A DNA stretch of 64,000 nucleotides, taken from assembly GCA_017644045.1 (NCBI GenBank), contig JAEPMI010000001.1, forward strand, positions 426,470 through 490,469, in the 5' to 3' direction. The DNA comes from Deltaproteobacteria bacterium (GTDB taxonomy: Bacteria > Myxococcota_A > Polyangia > Polyangiales > Houyiibacteriaceae). Every line of letters starts with the position of its first letter. Position 1 is the first letter of the stretch. The notes beneath the pieces were generated by a model. That model searched no databases, had not been told where the DNA came from, and saw only the letters and a list, made by a program, of their open reading frames with translations. Made by a program: the position numbers and the translations under genes. Positions 56,617-64,000 of this stretch are shown here, one piece after another.

Positions 56617-56679
56617 CTCGGACGAGCGGAGACCGGCGACGCGCCGAAGCGCGCCGCCAGGGCCCCCTCGTACGAGAGC

Positions 56680-57411
56680 TCAGCTCTCAGCGGGCGAGCC
56701 GAGCTGCAGGAGAGTCTCGTGCGAGACCTTCTGCACCGTCGGCAGCGTTTCCACCGGCGCGCCCCAGCCTGCGAACAGACCGAGGTAGAGCTGGTCGGCG
56801 AGATCGCGCGTGGCGAGGTTGCTATCGAAGCGACCCAGCTTCCGCAGCTGCATCACGCCCTGGGTGGCACCCCAGAGCAAGATGGTCCGCTGCGAAGGGT
56901 TACCCGGCGTGAACGCACCGCACTCGACCGCAGCCTGAACTCGCGAGCCGACGCGTCCGAGGACGTGCCGGAGCGGCTCGAGGATGCCTGCATCGACCAC
57001 TTCGTTGGCAATCAGCTCCCGGGGGTCACCCAGGGAGAGGGAGAGCAGCTTGTGATGCGTCGGGTGCCGGCGGGTCAGCGACTCGTAGACGCCAACACCG
57101 GCCCAGACGTGGATCACCGCCGCGGTCTTCGGGTCTAGCCCGTCGGCCGCGACACGCCGCTCGACCAGCTCCGCCACGATGTCGAGGTCGCGCTCGATGC
57201 GCTCCACGACTCGTAGCTGGAGGGCCGCCAGGATGGCGTCCTTGCCTTTGAAGTAGCGATACAAGGCACCCACCGCGTAGTTCAGCTCTTGGGCGAGCCG
57301 AGCGATGGTGAACGCCTCGTAACCTTCCTCGGTCAGCAAGCGCATCGCAGCGTCGAGAATCCTTTCGGTAGTCTCGAGCCGCTTCTGCTCGCGCCGGGAG
57401 GGCTTCTTCAT
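56680..57411 (-). CDS. TetR-family transcriptional regulator
   Basis: 243 aa. The DNA-binding domain (13-60) reads TTERILDAAMRLLTEEGYEA and IARLAQELNYAVGALYRYFK, a classic TetR helix-turn-helix. The C-terminal ligand domain is unassigned. ATG 57411 (MKKPSRREQKR) is the natural start; the longer frame adds 26 residues across a probable operator. Divergent from the peptide deformylase gene, 94 bp apart, with a GAAC-GGT-GTTC dyad between them. It may repress itself and perhaps deformylase. Confidence 0.92.
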   Translation of the reverse strand: MKKPSRREQKRLETTERILDAAMRLLTEEGYEAFTIARLAQELNYAVGALYRYFKGKDAILAALQLRVVERIERDLDIVAELVERRVAADGLDPKTAAVIHVWAGVGVYESLTRRHPTHHKLLSLSLGDPRELIANEVVDAGILEPLRHVLGRVGSRVQAAVECGAFTPGNPSQRTILLWGATQGVMQLRKLGRFDSNLATRDLADQLYLGLFAGWGAPVETLPTVQKVSHETLLQLGSPAES

Positions 57412-57461
57412 GTCATCGTTTGAGGGAGTAGTATGTGTGGGGAGGGACACCAATGTGTGCT

Positions 57462-57472
57462 GAACGGTGTTC
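57462..57472. promoter_or_regulatory. GAAC-GGT-GTTC dyad between tetR and def
   Basis: Four-base arms and a 3-nt spacer, 51 bp from the TetR start and 34 bp from the deformylase start. The identical dyad (opposite strand) lies at 28089-28099 before the receiver-like regulator. TetR proteins often bind such a site in the divergent gap. Binding by this protein is inference. Confidence 0.4.
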
Positions 57473-57505
57473 GACCTCCTGTCAAGCACGAATCAAACGA
57501 AAGTA

Positions 57506-58126
57506 ATGGTGCACCGCACCTTCGAATCGAAAGTGAGTGAGGATTCTAACGTGCCGATCCTCGAAATCGCTCCCATCGGAGAGCCGATCCTTCGGCGACC
57601 CGCCCGCGTCATCGACCGCGACGAGCTCGCCAGCGAGGCGACTCAATCGTTCATCGACGATCTGATCGCGACGATGCGACACGCAAAGGGGGCGGGTTTG
57701 GCGGCCACTCAGGTCTACGACGACCGCCGCATCTGTGTGATCGAGGTCGGCGACAATCCCCGCTACCCGTACAAGCCGAAGATCCCTCTGACGGTGCTCG
57801 TGAACCCCACGGTGACGCCCATCACCGAGGAGACGTTCGCGAACTACGAGGGTTGTCTGAGCGTCCCCGATCTCCGGGGTGTGGTGGACCGAGCCGTGGG
57901 CGTGAAGGTCGAGGCTTGGGACCGGCACGGCGAGCCCATCGAGCGAGAGATCTGGGGCCTCAGCGCGGGCACCTTCCAGCACGAGGTCGACCACCTCGAC
58001 GGCCTGCTCTTCGTGGACCGCGTCACCGACACCACGACGCTCTGCACCTGGAAGGCCTTCGAGCGCCACCACCGCGAAGCCTTCGTGACCCGGGTGGAGG
58101 CGCTCGTGAGCCGGTTTGGGAGTTAG
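57506..58126 (+). CDS. def: Peptide deformylase
   Basis: 206 aa with the three metal-site motifs: GAGLAATQ (62-69), EGCLS (115-119) with the Cys ligand, and QHEVDH (158-163) with two His ligands and the catalytic Glu. It removes the formyl group from nascent proteins. ATG 57506 gives a 15-residue leader; GTG 57551 (PILEIAPIGEPILRRPA) is the usual deformylase beginning and may be the real start. It lies beside a TetR regulator rather than the common fmt neighbour, so it may be a second, regulated deformylase. Confidence 0.92.
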   Translation: MVHRTFESKVSEDSNVPILEIAPIGEPILRRPARVIDRDELASEATQSFIDDLIATMRHAKGAGLAATQVYDDRRICVIEVGDNPRYPYKPKIPLTVLVNPTVTPITEETFANYEGCLSVPDLRGVVDRAVGVKVEAWDRHGEPIEREIWGLSAGTFQHEVDHLDGLLFVDRVTDTTTLCTWKAFERHHREAFVTRVEALVSRFGS

Positions 58127-58141
58127 AGCTGCGCCCGAAGG

Positions 58142-58180
58142 GCGCCCTCACCCTCACCCTCGCCCTACCCCTCGCCCCTT
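58142..58180. repeat. Left arm of the third hexamer array
   Basis: GCGCCCTCACCCTCACCCTC... at 58142-58180 is the reverse complement, at 33 of 39 positions, of the array at 58571-58609. It follows the deformylase stop by 15 nt, after GCGCCCGAAGGGCGC (58131-58145), itself a small hairpin. The last 9 codons and stop of the four-helix-bundle gene run through it. Confidence 0.8.
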
Positions 58181-58525
58181 CGAACGCTTCGAGAGGGACA
58201 CCAACATCGCGGTGATCTCGTCGTATAGCGAAAGGGCTGCGTGGGCGGTCGCTAGATCTGCCTCCTTCCGACGGAGGCAGACGTCGAGCCACGCGGCCAC
58301 CTCTACGGCAGACCGACACGCCATCCGGTAGAAGCGGGCCTTCTCACGAGGACTGAACTCTCCGGCTCCCTCTGCGATCTTGGCAACCACGGAGGTCGCA
58401 GCTCGGTCCATCTGGTCACGCACGTTGCGCCGGCCGGTCGGGAGCTCGTTGCAAATGCGATCGCAGAGCTCGAGTCCGTCGAGAGAGTGTTGATAGACCG
58501 CGAGTTTGGTGTGGTTGAACGCCAT
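58154..58525 (-). CDS. Four-helix-bundle protein (23S rRNA intervening-sequence/IVP family)
   Basis: 123 aa, the normal family size. Conserved helices: LAVYQHSLDGLELCDRICNE, VRDQMDRAATSVVAKIAEGA (the RAA-S-x-x-x-NIAEG-type core), SPREKARFYRMACRSAVEVA, and ADLATAHAALSLYDEITAML. Family members are found as ORFs in 23S rRNA intervening sequences, as accessory proteins of diversity-generating retroelements, and standalone; RNA binding is suspected. Here the gene lies alone in the loop of an inverted hexamer array. Its C-terminal SKGRGVGRG and TGA stop are encoded by the array itself, suggesting the gene and array travel or evolve together. Confidence 0.85.
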   Translation of the reverse strand: MAFNHTKLAVYQHSLDGLELCDRICNELPTGRRNVRDQMDRAATSVVAKIAEGAGEFSPREKARFYRMACRSAVEVAAWLDVCLRRKEADLATAHAALSLYDEITAMLVSLSKRSKGRGVGRG

Positions 58526-58570
58526 GCCCCGTTCTTCGTCCCGTTCGGCTGCCAGTTGTTCCCAGCATCG

Positions 58571-58614
58571 AAAGGGTGAGGGTCAGGGCGAGGGTGAGGG
58601 TGAGGGTGGGCCCC
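58571..58614. repeat. Right arm of the third hexamer array
   Basis: AAAGGGTGAGGGTCAGGGCG... with tandem TGAGGG units at 58571-58614. It pairs with 58142-58180 and ends 9 bp before the desaturase stop. With the left arm it encloses 390 bp holding the four-helix-bundle gene and its 45-nt leader. Confidence 0.8.
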
Positions 58615-58622
58615 TTCGCACC

Positions 58623-59525
<903 letters not shown>

Positions 59526-59674
59526 GGCCAACGGTGTAAGCCGTCGGCGGATCTCCGTCCGTCATGGTTCGGCGATGCTTGGTCATAGTTCGGTCATCGC
59601 TCCGTCATGGGGCGACGACGAACCGGAAACGCTGGCGATACAGAGGGTTCCGGCGGTCGAAGCCGGAACTCGAT

Positions 59675-60379
59675 TCACGGATCGGGCAGGAACTTGTAGC
59701 CGGCGCCACGCACCGAGAGGAAGTGGATCGGCGCCTTCGGGTCGGGCTCGAAGTGCCGCCGGAGCCGCGAGAGGAAGTTGTCCACCGTGCGCGTCTGGCT
59801 GTAGTTCCGGAGCTTCCAGACCTTCTGCAGGAGCTCGTCGCGGCTGACCACGCGACCGGCGTTCTCCGCGAAGTAGCGGAGCAGGTCCAGCTCGAGCTGG
59901 GTGAGCTTGCGCGGCTCGCCACCGACGCTGACCTCGTGGGTGTCGAAGTCGACCACGACCTGTCCGAAGCTCAGCGTGGCCGACTCGTGCTCGCCGTTCT
60001 GCGCTTCCCACTCCCGCCGGCGAAGCATCGAGCGCACCCGCGCCAGGAGCTCGTCGAGGGAGAAGGGCTTGACCATGTAGTCGTCGGCGCCGGCCTCGAG
60101 GCCACGCACGCGGTCCTCGGCGCTCGAGCGAGCGGTCAGCATGATGACCGGCACGAAGTGCCCCGCCTTCCGGAGGCGCTGGCAGAGCTCGAAGCCGTCG
60201 AGGTCCGGGAGCATCACGTCGAGCACCAGCGCGTCGTAGCCCTCGGGCTGGACCAGCTTCTCGCTCGCCTCGCGCGCGGTCCCGGCCACGTCGACCTCGT
60301 AGCCCTCGAGCTCGAGGTTGAGCTTGAGGCCCGCCGCGAGGTGATCCTCGTCCTCCACCACCAGGAGCCGCTGCGTCAC
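59675..60379 (-). CDS. OmpR/PhoB-family response regulator
   Basis: 234 aa. The receiver has Asp10-Glu11, phospho-acceptor Asp54 (LVLDVMLPDLDG), and VIMLTARSS and GADDYMVKPF for the Thr and Lys. The winged-helix effector domain (about 135-230) includes LTQLELDLLRYFAENAGRVV and RTVDNFLSRLRRHFEPDP. It overlaps the kinase gene by 4 nt, so the pair forms one operon. Binding sites and signals are unknown. It is upstream of the desaturase on the same strand (149 bp), so control of membrane fluidity is possible but unproven. Confidence 0.95.
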   Translation of the reverse strand: MTQRLLVVEDEDHLAAGLKLNLELEGYEVDVAGTAREASEKLVQPEGYDALVLDVMLPDLDGFELCQRLRKAGHFVPVIMLTARSSAEDRVRGLEAGADDYMVKPFSLDELLARVRSMLRRREWEAQNGEHESATLSFGQVVVDFDTHEVSVGGEPRKLTQLELDLLRYFAENAGRVVSRDELLQKVWKLRNYSQTRTVDNFLSRLRRHFEPDPKAPIHFLSVRGAGYKFLPDP

Positions 60380-61332
60380 TGGCGGTCCCCTGCCTTGGCG
60401 CTGATCTCGTCGTTCGCCGGGAGCGTGATCCGCATGGTCGTTCCTTGTCCTTCCCCTTCGCTCTCTGCTTCTACCTTGCCTCCGAGATTCCGCACCAGGG
60501 CGCTCACCACGAAGAGGCCGAGGCCGGTGCCCCGGCGCTGGCGCACCTCGGGCTTCTGAACGCGGAAGAAGCGGTTGAAGACCCGCTTCAGGTGGCGGCG
60601 CTCGATGCCCATCCCGTGGTCGCGGACCTCGAGGATCGCCCGGCCGCGCTCGTCGCGCTCGGCGCCGATCTCGATGCCCGCGTCCTTCGGCGAGTACTTG
60701 AGCGCGTTGTCCACGAGGTTCTTGAGCACGATCTCGAGCGCCGCCTCGTCGGTGACGACCACCATCGACTCGGGGATCTCGATGGTCACCATCCCCTCCG
60801 GGCGCGCGTGGCGCATCGCGCTGCTGATCGCGACCCTCTCGACGAGCGCACGCAGCTCCACGTCGGAGAGGTTGATGCCCACCGAGCCGGCGCTCGCCAG
60901 CCGCGTCGATTGGAGGACGTCGTCGATGAACGAGGTCAGCCGCTCCACGTCCCCGAGCATCATGCCGTGGAGCTGCTCGCGCTTCTCCTCGGGCAGGTCC
61001 GGCCGGACCATCGTCTCGAGGCAGAGCTTGAGGGAAGCCAGCGGGCTCTTCAGCTCGTGGGTGACGCTGTCGATGAAGGTGTCCTGCCGGCGCACCTCGA
61101 GGATCTCTCGCGCGAGGTAGAGCGACATCAGCAGCAGGATCGTCACGACCACGATGAACGAGACCGTGCCGACGACGAGCAGCCAGACGTCGAGGGTCGC
61201 GTCGTCGTTCTCGGCCAGGTTGTTGGCGAGGAGGATCGTCCAGCCGACCAGGAGCGCGAGACTGAGCACGATGCTGACGGCGCCCAGGATGATGGGCGTC
61301 GAGATCGAGCGCAGATTCCGGCGGCGAGCCAT
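60376..61332 (-). CDS. Sensor histidine kinase
   Basis: 318 aa. Two membrane helices (about 14-36 and 49-72) with a very short loop, so little periplasmic sensing. The dimerisation/phospho-acceptor domain has His92 in VTHELKSPLASLKL. The catalytic domain has LVDNALKYSPKDAG (N box), EVRDHGMGI (G1), RRGTGLGLFVVSALVRNLGG (G2). It phosphorylates the adjacent OmpR-family regulator. Signal unknown; the short loop suggests an intramembrane or cytoplasmic input. Confidence 0.95.
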   Translation of the reverse strand: MARRRNLRSISTPIILGAVSIVLSLALLVGWTILLANNLAENDDATLDVWLLVVGTVSFIVVVTILLLMSLYLAREILEVRRQDTFIDSVTHELKSPLASLKLCLETMVRPDLPEEKREQLHGMMLGDVERLTSFIDDVLQSTRLASAGSVGINLSDVELRALVERVAISSAMRHARPEGMVTIEIPESMVVVTDEAALEIVLKNLVDNALKYSPKDAGIEIGAERDERGRAILEVRDHGMGIERRHLKRVFNRFFRVQKPEVRQRRGTGLGLFVVSALVRNLGGKVEAESEGEGQGTTMRITLPANDEISAKAGDRQ

Positions 61333-61341
61333 GGAGCGAGC

Positions 61342-61998
61342 CTAGAGGACCCGGTCGATCCGCGCGGTCAGCGTGTAGGTCCCGTGGACCCCGTTGGCGT
61401 CGTCACGGATCGTGAGCGTCCCAGCGGTCGTGTTCAGGTCGATGGAAGCGTCCGTGTCCTCGGCGGTCGTCATCGTGTCGGAGCCGACCACGCTGGGCGG
61501 CGAGTCGCCGACGGTGCAGGGGAAGTAGCCCGAGTTCGGCCCACCGTAGAGGAGCTTGCCGCCGCAGACGACCTGGGCGTTGCACCAGTAGCCGATGGGC
61601 AGGTCGGGGCGCGGCTGGCGGCGCACGTTGAAGTTGCAGGTCGCGCCCACGTTCACCGGCGTCGAGCCGTCGATGGCGGTCACCGTCGCGTTGACGATCC
61701 GCGGGGCCGTCGGGACCGAAGGCGGCGGCGGGAGGGTCGGCCCACCGGGCGGCGCCCCGGGGACGATGGGTCGCCCGGGCTGGGTCGGCGGCGGCTGGGT
61801 CGGGGGCGGCTTCGGCTCCTCGAAGGGCACCGGCGCCGTGACGACGTCTTCCTGACGCTGCGTCAGGTACCAGACGCCGAGGCCGCTGGCGGCGCAGAGG
61901 CCGACCACGAGGAACACCGCGCACCCGATCGCGAAGTAGAGGACCTTGGAGTCGCTGTCGTCCGTGGGCCGCGAGCTGGGTTCCATCGGCGAGACCAT
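61342..61998 (-). CDS. Single-pass membrane protein with beta-rich domain, unknown function
   Basis: 218 aa. A cytoplasmic Ser/Asp-rich N-terminus (MVSPMEPSSRPTDDSDSK), one membrane helix (LYFAIGCAVFLVVGLCAASG), a Pro-rich linker (PKPPPTQPPPTQPGRPIVPG), and a periplasmic beta-rich C-terminus with four Cys (ATCNFNVRRQ, YWCNAQVVCGGKLLYG, YFPCTVGD). Same build as many myxobacterial envelope proteins. It lies 9 bp upstream of the histidine kinase gene, so it may be part of that operon and could modulate the signal. ATG 61998 is chosen over GTG 62016. Confidence 0.75.
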   Translation of the reverse strand: MVSPMEPSSRPTDDSDSKVLYFAIGCAVFLVVGLCAASGLGVWYLTQRQEDVVTAPVPFEEPKPPPTQPPPTQPGRPIVPGAPPGGPTLPPPPSVPTAPRIVNATVTAIDGSTPVNVGATCNFNVRRQPRPDLPIGYWCNAQVVCGGKLLYGGPNSGYFPCTVGDSPPSVVGSDTMTTAEDTDASIDLNTTAGTLTIRDDANGVHGTYTLTARIDRVL

Positions 61999-62049
61999 GA
62001 CGACAGGATCTAACACGGAATCGGGCCGGGGATTCCATCGGCGAGAGGC

Positions 62050-62859
62050 TCAGGTCGCCAGGAGCCGGTCCAGGTGCAGCTTCTCCCAGAGCTCGGCCTC
62101 CCGGTGGTAGGGGAAGACCTTCTCGAGCGCCCGGAACTGGGGCGTGTGGAAGACCACCTGATTGCCGCGCCGCTTGGGCGGCATGCAGTGGTGGAGCATC
62201 TCGTGGAAGACCACGCTCTGGACGTAGAAGAGCGGGACCCACTCCTGGTCGAGCGCCCGGTGGATGCGGATGAGCTTGTCGTCCGGGATGTAGAGGCCGA
62301 GCTGGATGGAGCGCCGACGACGACGGCGGCCACGACTGAGCCTCGGCCCCCAGGTGATCGCCACGCCGGTCATCGCGTCCGGGAAGTAGACCCGCTCGAG
62401 CTCGTCGAAGATGTCTTCGAGGTCGTGGTGCGCGCCGCGAGTCCGGACGATGGGCCGACGCTTCGGCTTCCGCTGGGTCGGACGGATCGCTTCCTTCCGC
62501 TCACGAAGGAAGTCACGGAGGGTGGCGCGCGCGCCGGGCACGCGGTGGATGGCCGCCGCCATCGCGTCGATCACGGCCGGTCCCGCGTCGAGGAAGACGT
62601 GGTTGGCGCGCACGTGAAAGCGCCCTTCCCGCTTGCGCGCGGAGAACATCGCCGTGCGGTTGTCGGTGATGACGAGCCGCACCGGGGTCCCGAGACGCGC
62701 ACCGAGCTCATCGGCGAGCGTTCGCGCCTGGCGCGGCTCGATCACCGGCGGGCGACGGGTCGGCGCGGCGACGCGCTCTGGCTCGTCGTCGTCCGGGATG
62801 TCGACCGCGGGTGGCTCCGCATCGCCGAAGAAGAAGCCGAGCTGGTCGGGGTCGCCCAC
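62050..62859 (-). CDS. SprT-like zinc metallopeptidase-fold protein
   Basis: 269 aa. The zinc motif is VVFHEMLHHCMPPKR (HExxH), followed by FHTPQFRALEKVFPYHREAE, the layout of SprT-like domains. An earlier segment (TLADELGARLGTPVRLVITD; RANHVFLDAGPAVIDAMAAA) is a family-specific N-terminal part, and a strongly basic stretch (TQRKPKRRPIVRTRGAHHD, LSRGRRRRRRSIQLG) may contact nucleic acid. SprT/Spartan proteins cut DNA-protein crosslinks; this one may act on DNA or simply keep the fold. GTG start at 62859. Confidence 0.8.
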   Translation of the reverse strand: MGDPDQLGFFFGDAEPPAVDIPDDDEPERVAAPTRRPPVIEPRQARTLADELGARLGTPVRLVITDNRTAMFSARKREGRFHVRANHVFLDAGPAVIDAMAAAIHRVPGARATLRDFLRERKEAIRPTQRKPKRRPIVRTRGAHHDLEDIFDELERVYFPDAMTGVAITWGPRLSRGRRRRRRSIQLGLYIPDDKLIRIHRALDQEWVPLFYVQSVVFHEMLHHCMPPKRRGNQVVFHTPQFRALEKVFPYHREAELWEKLHLDRLLAT

Positions 62860-62892
62860 GCCCCACTGGGCTACGGAGTCGTGCGGATCCTG

Positions 62893-64000
62893 TCAAGAAG
62901 CCGAGGCGCGCTCGAGCCAACGGCGCGCACGAGGAGCGCGCGCATCCGCGGCCGCCACCGAGGGCGGCAGGGGCGCGGTGGACTTCGTGGACCAGAAGAG
63001 CATCGGCCCCGGATCGTCCATGCGCATGCGGGCGACGAGGCCCGCCGCGCCCTTGGCGCTGTAGGTGGTGTCGAGCTCGAAACCCGCCGCCTCGCGAAAG
63101 GCCACGATCGCCCGCCGCCCTGCGTCGGTCGCGAGCCCGTATCCGGGACCGAGCTGCGATCCGTCGACCGCCAGAGTCGCGCCGAGACGGGCCCGCGAGA
63201 CCGCCGCCGAGGGATCACGCGTGAGCTCCGCGAGACGCTCGCCGGTGCGCACGGCCAAGCTCACGATGCGGGAGTGCGCCGTCACCGGCCACGGCGTCAC
63301 GCGCACCGCGTGGATCGTCGGCGGGTAGCGCCAGCCGAAGCCGCGCGCAGCGCAGAGGTGCGTCCCGAGGAGCAGGCCCGCGGTGGTGCAGGTGGAGCCG
63401 ACGGCGATCACGATCCGACGTGGCGCCGGCAGGTCACCGCGCTCGATCTGCTCGGCCAGCTCGAACGCCGCCGAGACGTAGCCGATCGCGCCGCGGGGCG
63501 TGGCGCCGCCGGGGACCATGACGAAGGGTCGCTCGCCACGGCGTTGGTGCACGTGCTCGGCCCACGCCATCCCGAAGGGCAAGGCCGACCAGTGGGGGAG
63601 CAGCATCGGTGAGGGGCGGCGACCGACGTCGGTGCCGACGAGCACCTCGAAGTTCTCCCGCGCGGCGGTCGAGATGTCCTGCGGCCAGAGCACGAGCCCC
63701 GGCTGCAACCCGACACGCGGTGCGTGGAGCAACATCGCCGTGCCGTGGTTCGTGCCGAACGCACCGGTCGAGTAGATGTGGGTCGCCCCCTCTTCGAGCG
63801 CCTGCGCGAAGAGCACCTCGAGGGTGCGCACCTTGTTGCCGCCATAGATGCGCGAGCTGAGGTCGTCGCGCTTCACGAAGGCGACCGAGCGGCTGTCGAG
63901 CGCGCGCGCGAGGCGGTCGAGCGGCTCGACCGGCGTCGGGAAGTCACCGAGCGCGACGAACGGAAGCTGAAGGGACGGGAACGCGTCGAAGATCGGCCGG
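62893..64000 (-). CDS. PLP-dependent deaminase/D-cysteine desulfhydrase family (5' end cut)
   Basis: At least 369 aa; the frame runs off the window edge. The sequence FPTPVEPLDRLARALDSRSV precedes KRDDLSSRIYGGNKVRTLEV, whose Lys is the PLP-binding site, followed by STGAFGTNHGTAMLLHAPRV. This is the ACC deaminase/D-cysteine desulfhydrase fold (tryptophan synthase beta family). Later AVGSTCTTAGLLLGTHLCAA is the phosphate-binding loop. The substrate (ACC, D-cysteine or another amino acid) is not certain from motifs. The C-terminus is Ala-rich and the stop is at 62893. Confidence 0.88.
   Translation of the reverse strand, partial: RPIFDAFPSLQLPFVALGDFPTPVEPLDRLARALDSRSVAFVKRDDLSSRIYGGNKVRTLEVLFAQALEEGATHIYSTGAFGTNHGTAMLLHAPRVGLQPGLVLWPQDISTAARENFEVLVGTDVGRRPSPMLLPHWSALPFGMAWAEHVHQRRGERPFVMVPGGATPRGAIGYVSAAFELAEQIERGDLPAPRRIVIAVGSTCTTAGLLLGTHLCAARGFGWRYPPTIHAVRVTPWPVTAHSRIVSLAVRTGERLAELTRDPSAAVSRARLGATLAVDGSQLGPGYGLATDAGRRAIVAFREAAGFELDTTYSAKGAAGLVARMRMDDPGPMLFWSTKSTAPLPPSVAAADARAPRARRWLERASAS

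Noticed and set aside
58154-58525. Diversity-generating retroelement (the protein is related to Avd)
   Set aside because: No reverse transcriptase, template repeat or variable repeat is found nearby.

Overview
The window is a 64-kb stretch of very GC-rich, densely coded chromosomal DNA. Several traits point to Myxococcota, probably the Polyangiales/Sandaracinus side; this is inference, since no rRNA or tRNA is visible. They are: a MYXO-CTERM-like tail on a DUF2330 protein (35169-37256), AgmX/PglI-type C-terminal domains in three proteins, a MopE-like Cys/Asp-rich lipoprotein, many short lipoproteins with an LxGC lipobox, a soluble-kinase-domain Ser/Thr kinase with a Pro/Thr linker, and a candidate sigma-54 promoter. 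About 60 genes are supported. No phage, IS transposase, CRISPR array, tRNA or rRNA was seen.

Layout. 1-4.5 kb: LysR regulator divergent from a DoxX membrane protein, a frameshifted gene remnant, a HEAT/metzincin lipoprotein pair, and an HSD10-like dehydrogenase. 4.7-12.7 kb: a WGR-SWIM-DNA ligase fusion, an AlaX-type editing enzyme, secreted or lipoprotein genes, and a zinc-finger SDR. 12.8-15 kb: a secreted EEP-family phosphodiesterase behind a candidate sigma-54 promoter, then a membrane/lipoprotein pair. 15-18.4 kb (minus): a five-gene operon (ketoreductase, COG4648 membrane protein, LPLAT acyltransferase, hotdog thioesterase, LolA-like) resembling the accessory part of aryl-polyene clusters but without ketosynthase or ACP. 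18.5-28.9 kb: esterases, twin CXXCH lipoproteins, methyltransferase, wax ester synthase/DGAT, Na+/H+ antiporter, enoyl-CoA hydratase, TldD and a receiver-like LuxR protein. 29-34 kb: methionine salvage (mtnD, mtnB), ferrochelatase, MBL hydrolase, spermidine synthase (the source of the methylthioadenosine that salvage consumes) and NudC. 34-45.9 kb: TPR lipoprotein, DUF2330 protein, L,D-transpeptidase, quinone oxidoreductase, serine acetyltransferase, two tandem RimK-type ligases, MATE exporter, acyl-CoA ligase. 46-48.8 kb: Cys-rich lipoprotein, two gene remnants and an unknown gene. 48.9-64 kb: DPP-IV-like peptidase, Ser/Thr kinase, enoyl-CoA hydratase, cyclophilin, TPR/lipoprotein pair, TetR and peptide deformylase, a four-helix-bundle protein, fatty acid desaturase, a two-component system, a SprT-like protein and a PLP enzyme cut by the window edge.

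The most unusual signals are non-coding. (i) Convergent gene ends either abut within about 12 bp or hold a long inverted array of a G/C-rich hexamer (TGAGGG/CCCTCA, or GTGCCC in one case), at about 4.6, 29.0, 52.0 and 58.1-58.6 kb. In the last case a four-helix-bundle ORF sits in the loop and its stop codon lies inside one arm. (ii) Two 161/162-bp elements with about 80% identical cores but different terminal inverted repeats face each other around one gene, a quinone oxidoreductase (38737-38897 and 39929-40090). (iii) A near-consensus sigma-54 promoter with an upstream 7-6-7 dyad precedes the EEP phosphodiesterase.
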